This document shows, piece after piece, positions 60,339-64,000 of a stretch of DNA of 64,000 nt. A program made the position numbers and the translations under genes. Origin of the DNA: Nereida sp024640765 (lineage in GTDB: Bacteria; Pseudomonadota; Alphaproteobacteria; Rhodobacterales; Rhodobacteraceae); the NCBI GenBank assembly GCA_024640765.1, contig JAHEEK010000005.1, forward strand, positions 62,001-126,000, read 5' to 3'. The notes under the pieces were generated by a model that was not told where the DNA came from, searched no databases, and was given only the letters and a program-made list of their open reading frames with translations. Within the stretch, counting starts at the first letter, position 1. Every line of letters starts with the position of its first letter.

Positions 60339-62948
60339 TCAAAACCGTTCAAGGAGGCGCTTTAGGTACTCAAGCTCAAGCTCAGGGCGCTCTGCATCGC
60401 CCGAACGACGACGAATTTCATCTAACAAATCCTGTGCGCGGCGGTTCGCATTATCGCCCTGCAAGAGACCTTCGCCATCACTTATTGCACGACCTTGTCC
60501 GCGATCACGGCCCAACGGATCACGGGTTGCGCCCCCATTTTGACCTGAGCTTTCTCCCTGCCCCTCTTGCGGAGCGCCATCATTGGCTTGGGCCATAGCC
60601 TCACCCAGATCACGCAACCCATCGCGCAACGCCTGAATCGCGCGAGATTGCTGATCAATCGCCTCGGCCAGATCACCCTCGCCTAAAGCCTCATCCGCGT
60701 TCTCCATTGCGCCTTCGGCCCGCCCTAAAGCATCACGTGCATCATCACCCGCTTGGGTGCCCGCACCAGGTAGATTGCGCCGCTGTGCGTCTAACTCCTG
60801 GCGGAGCGCTTGCTGACGGTTTTGGAGTGACCCTTCAAGATCGCCCGAACCTTCGGCATCACCTTGCCCACCTGATTGCCCACCAGACTGTTCCCCCGGC
60901 TGCTGGCCCTGTTGCTGACCCGACTGATTGCCCTGTTGACCGCCTTCATCCTGCTGTCCGTCTTGACCTTGTTGCTGGCCTTGCTGCCCCTGTTGCTCAC
61001 TTTGCTCAAATTGCTCTTGGAGTTGGCGAAAGGCTTCATCGCTTAGGTTTTGTTGATCCCGAAGTGTTTCGGCCAAGTTTTCCATGGCTTGCTGACCTTC
61101 GCCTTGGCTACCACCTTCGCCGCTGCCTTGGGCAACGCGCATGTTCTCAAGCATCTGGTTCAGCTGCGCCATGCGCTCTTGCGCCTCGGCCATGCGCCCT
61201 TCTTCCATCAATTGCTGGATTTCATCCATCATCTGCTGAAGTTGATCTGGGGTGATTTCTTGACTATTGCCCGCTTGCTGTTGATCGCCCGCCTCGCCGT
61301 TGCGCTGTTGTTCCTGCGCAAGTTGGCGCAGATAATCTTGTGACGCGTCGCGCAATTCCTGCATCAATTCAGCAATCTCTTCCTGAGAGGCACCGTTGCG
61401 CATCGCCTCGTTCAGCCGCTCTTGAGCGCGGGCCAAACGTTGGCGCGCATCTTCTAGATCACCGTCTTCTAACTCAATTGCCAGTTCCCAAAGGGCTTGC
61501 GCAATTTCATCACGTTTCTCGTCACTCATTTGCGGGCCTAAATTGGCCAAATCACGGATGATGAAACTCAGACTAAGGTACGTCCCTTCTCCACGAAATA
61601 TATCATCAGGTAGCCATGAAATGGCACGCAGTAGGCGCTCTACGCGGGTGGCATTTTCGCGGGTCCACAGCAAATCGCGCCGCTGCTCTATGATCGCACT
61701 TGCAAGCGGATCAAAAAAGCGGCGGCCGGGCAACGTCATCTTGATGGGGGCAGATTGATCAGTTTGGCCAAGACTGTCTTCGACCTGCATTTGCAGCACG
61801 ACTGGCAGGTTGGCAAACACATGTTCCGAAAAGTTCTCGGTCAAGGTTTCTTCAAATTGCGCGCGATCCCCTGTGATTGTCATTGGCAATTGTAGCGTGA
61901 TCTGGGGATGGTTTTCGGGCTCTGCCGACAAGCCATGGGCACGGTCAACATTCAAAAGATCAAGCGAGATAACCCCACTTCCCGCGACTACGCCGTAATC
62001 ATCTTGTGCCAAGAACTGCTGAAGCAAAGTCCCATCCGCCTCGGAACGCACCGGCGCAGACGCAATAATTGATGGGGCCTGATCCGGCTCCATAATCACA
62101 TACCATTGCTGCGGTGCGCCATCGGCTTTGGTTGCGTTTTGATCCGCAGTGCCAATTGCCAAAGCACCGCTTTGCTCAATAACAAAGCGCTGCTCAGCAG
62201 CGTTAGGGTCAGCTTGCGGGCGTGTAACACTCTGCATCACACCTAATGAACCAAGTTCACCGTAGAGGCGCACCGTCACTTCGCTGCCTTGGGGCACGCG
62301 CAGCGGGCCAGCGGGGACATCAGGCAAATAAACCGTAGGCCTCCCCGTATACGCAGGCGGCGTTACCCAACCTTCCCAGCTGGGACCCATCGCTAGCTGA
62401 TCAGTGGCTTGGGTTATTTTGGTCGCGCTGCTTAGCTGCCCAAATGATCCGAACAATACCCCAACCGACAACACCAAAAGGGCAACGAACCGCAAACCAA
62501 ACGGGTCAAGCCGCGAGACCCTAAGGTCCGGCTCAACGGCTTTGGCAGTCGCTGCTTGGGCGCGCATTCTGTTCTGGTGAATTTCCCAGACTGCCTGCGA
62601 TGCAGGATCGCTTGTACCAATGGCCTGTGCATCCAGCAATGAGCTTATCGGACGGCCTGATAGGGTTCTGTCTAAGCGCGTTTGCGCCTCCGCCCATTTC
62701 GGGCGCTCAAACTGACGTGCACCGTGTAAGATTGCCGCGAGAATACACAGAAAGAAGCCAACGCCAACAACGGCGATGGTTATTTCGGACAACGCCTGAT
62801 GAACACCAAGAAGAGCCGCACCAACAGCCACAAAAACAACCGACCAAACTGGCCAAAAAGCACGGGTGATACGTTCAGCCCATAGCCCGAGCCACGTGAA
62901 CCGCAGTGCTTTTCGCGTCGCTTTTGGCAGAGCCAAACTGGCAGTCAT
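60339..62948 (-). CDS. DUF4175/TIGR02302 family membrane protein, Gln-rich C terminus
   Basis: This 869-residue protein has two N-terminal membrane segments (about 30-75) and a third at about 155-172. A large periplasmic region of beta-rich character follows (GSEVTVRLYGELG, LPMTITGDRAQFEETL). The C-terminal third (about 500-800) is predicted coiled coil and strikingly rich in Gln, Glu and Gly. The family is found in Alphaproteobacteria, usually next to lysA as here, and its function is unknown. An envelope role is inferred from topology. It ends one base from the convergent zinc-ribbon gene. Confidence 0.88.
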   Translation of the reverse strand: MTASLALPKATRKALRFTWLGLWAERITRAFWPVWSVVFVAVGAALLGVHQALSEITIAVVGVGFFLCILAAILHGARQFERPKWAEAQTRLDRTLSGRPISSLLDAQAIGTSDPASQAVWEIHQNRMRAQAATAKAVEPDLRVSRLDPFGLRFVALLVLSVGVLFGSFGQLSSATKITQATDQLAMGPSWEGWVTPPAYTGRPTVYLPDVPAGPLRVPQGSEVTVRLYGELGSLGVMQSVTRPQADPNAAEQRFVIEQSGALAIGTADQNATKADGAPQQWYVIMEPDQAPSIIASAPVRSEADGTLLQQFLAQDDYGVVAGSGVISLDLLNVDRAHGLSAEPENHPQITLQLPMTITGDRAQFEETLTENFSEHVFANLPVVLQMQVEDSLGQTDQSAPIKMTLPGRRFFDPLASAIIEQRRDLLWTRENATRVERLLRAISWLPDDIFRGEGTYLSLSFIIRDLANLGPQMSDEKRDEIAQALWELAIELEDGDLEDARQRLARAQERLNEAMRNGASQEEIAELMQELRDASQDYLRQLAQEQQRNGEAGDQQQAGNSQEITPDQLQQMMDEIQQLMEEGRMAEAQERMAQLNQMLENMRVAQGSGEGGSQGEGQQAMENLAETLRDQQNLSDEAFRQLQEQFEQSEQQGQQGQQQGQDGQQDEGGQQGNQSGQQQGQQPGEQSGGQSGGQGDAEGSGDLEGSLQNRQQALRQELDAQRRNLPGAGTQAGDDARDALGRAEGAMENADEALGEGDLAEAIDQQSRAIQALRDGLRDLGEAMAQANDGAPQEGQGESSGQNGGATRDPLGRDRGQGRAISDGEGLLQGDNANRRAQDLLDEIRRRSGDAERPELELEYLKRLLERF

Positions 62949-62984
62949 CGCTCACCTCTCACTCACGTGAGCGCACGATAGCCC

Positions 62985-64000
62985 TCACAGCCACTCAGGA
63001 ATGGTATCGCGATTTATCATTTCGTCAAAGGTGGGCCGCTGGCGGATAACTGCAAATTGATCACCCTGTACAAGAACCTCCGGGATCAAGGGACGTGAAT
63101 TATATTCAGACGACATCACAGCGCCATATGCACCCGCACTGCGGAACGCGATCAACTCGTCCTGTGCGACAGCAGCCATAGAGCGGCCCTTGGCAAAAGT
63201 ATCACCACTTTCACAAATCGGCCCAACGATATCATAGGTGGCGCTTTGCGCACCCGCAGGGCGCTCATTAACAGGAATGATATCATGGTATGCGCCGTAC
63301 ATCGCAGGGCGCACCAGATCATTCATCGCACCATCAATGATCAGGAACTGACGGTCAGCCCCTTCTTTGAGGTAGATCACTTTTGACACCATGATGCCCG
63401 CGTTGCCCGAGATAAGGCGGCCCGGCTCGATCTCAATCTCAACGTCCAGATCGCCCAGAACGCGCTTTACCATCGCGCCGTAATCCCTTGGCAAAGGCGG
63501 CGCTTCGTTCGAGCGCTCGTAAGGAATGCCAAGACCGCCACCCAGATCGAGGCGGATGATTTCATGACCTTCCGCGCGCAACTGAATGGTCAGGTCTTTG
63601 ACTTTCTCATAGGCCAATTCAAACGGCTCAAGTTGGGTCAGTTGGCTGCCGATGTGCACATCAATGCCCACAACCTTCAGACCGGGCAGTGATGCAGCAA
63701 AGGCGTAGACCTCAGACGCACGGTCAATTGGGATGCCAAATTTATCACCTTTTTTGCCTGTGCTGATTTTCTCGTGGGTTTTTGCATCCACATCAGGGTT
63801 CACGCGCACAGTAATCGGCGCAACCATTCCCAATGATGTGGCTACTTCAGACAGGCGACGCATCTCCGGCTCGCTCTCTACATTGAACTGACGCACACCG
63901 CCAGTCAGCGCGAGGCGCATTTCATCAGCGGTTTTACCAACGCCCGAAAACACGATTTTATCGCCAGACACACCTGCCGCTTTGGCGCGCAGATATTCTC
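62985..64000 (-). CDS. lysA: Diaminopimelate decarboxylase (partial, 5' end beyond window)
   Basis: About 338 C-terminal residues are present; the reading frame is open at the window edge (EYLRAKAAGVSGDKIVFSGVGK). The PLP-barrel features are NVESEPEM, HIGSQLT, DLGGGLGIPY and EPGRLISGNAG, and the C-terminal GPICESGDTFAKGR contains the active-site cysteine. The GTG at 63971 is internal, not the start. The enzyme makes L-lysine from meso-diaminopimelate. It lies 36 bases upstream of the DUF4175 gene on the same strand, so the two are probably co-transcribed. Confidence 0.95.
   Translation of the reverse strand, partial: EYLRAKAAGVSGDKIVFSGVGKTADEMRLALTGGVRQFNVESEPEMRRLSEVATSLGMVAPITVRVNPDVDAKTHEKISTGKKGDKFGIPIDRASEVYAFAASLPGLKVVGIDVHIGSQLTQLEPFELAYEKVKDLTIQLRAEGHEIIRLDLGGGLGIPYERSNEAPPLPRDYGAMVKRVLGDLDVEIEIEPGRLISGNAGIMVSKVIYLKEGADRQFLIIDGAMNDLVRPAMYGAYHDIIPVNERPAGAQSATYDIVGPICESGDTFAKGRSMAAVAQDELIAFRSAGAYGAVMSSEYNSRPLIPEVLVQGDQFAVIRQRPTFDEMINRDTIPEWL

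Noticed and set aside
1..64000. CRISPR arrays, insertion sequences, integrases, phage genes, toxin-antitoxin pairs
   Set aside because: I looked for repeat-spacer periodicity, transposase or integrase motifs and terminal inverted repeats and saw none; the window is core genome apart from the catabolic operon and decaying genes.

Overview
The window looks like a chromosomal segment from a marine alphaproteobacterium of the order Rhodobacterales, most likely the Roseobacter group. The gene set fits that lineage: DUF1013/TrcR and COQ9 genes, L-malyl-CoA lyase, the MJ0042 zinc-ribbon/ftsEX/DUF4175/lysA cluster, YejABEF, and heme genes carrying TGT-N12-ACA (PpsR/CrtJ-type) sites. The genus cannot be fixed from sequence alone. 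I see no insertion sequence, phage, CRISPR array or rRNA. Nearly all of it is ordinary core genome, with one large catabolic operon and several decaying genes.

Positions 1-12953 hold an 11-gene, almost gap-free operon for galactosides. It encodes a sugar ABC transporter (binding protein and two permeases, no ATPase here), a GH36 alpha-galactosidase, a GH42 beta-galactosidase and galactose mutarotase. It also encodes a complete non-phosphorylative De Ley-Doudoroff route: an SDR galactose dehydrogenase, an SMP-30 lactonase, an IlvD/Edd-type sugar-acid dehydratase, 2-keto-3-deoxygalactonokinase and KDPGal aldolase. The expected end products are pyruvate and glyceraldehyde-3-phosphate. A TGGTTTCA-N5-TGAAACCA palindrome precedes the first gene.

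Positions 12937-16019 hold a lipase, a wrecked UDP-glucose 6-dehydrogenase pseudogene, and a UDP-glucuronate 4-epimerase whose reading frame is kept only by two compensating insertions (+1 and +8). A tRNA-Met follows. Positions 16101-20662 carry an FAD oxidoreductase and hemC, hemE and hemF, with PpsR-like sites at the hemC/hemE and hemF promoters. Positions 20766-24643 carry a degenerate SDR, an RsmC-like methyltransferase, clpS and a D,D-carboxypeptidase with a SPOR domain. Positions 24662-30380 are yejFEBA. Positions 30560-34139 carry a membrane cytochrome c, pheA, an SRPBCC protein, nudC and a truncated metallophosphatase.

Positions 34182-37494 are the SRP RNA and the dnaX-(membrane protein)-ybaB-recR operon. 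Next come a TrcR-type regulator, a secreted RNase T2, a quinone oxidoreductase, COQ9, rpsU, an Lrp regulator divergent from alanine dehydrogenase, mscL and a frameshifted GST. Positions 44444-50525 carry pheT-pheS, rplT-rpmI, a small membrane protein and pyk on the minus strand. Positions 50653-54644 carry an N-formylglutamate amidohydrolase-like gene, a DUF1244 gene and a dgcN-dgcA-D-amino-acid transaminase operon that reads as a D-glutamate/D-alanine catabolic module. Then follow mcl1, accA, plsC-ftsX-ftsE, a zinc-ribbon protein, a very large Gln-rich DUF4175 protein and a lysA gene cut by the window end.
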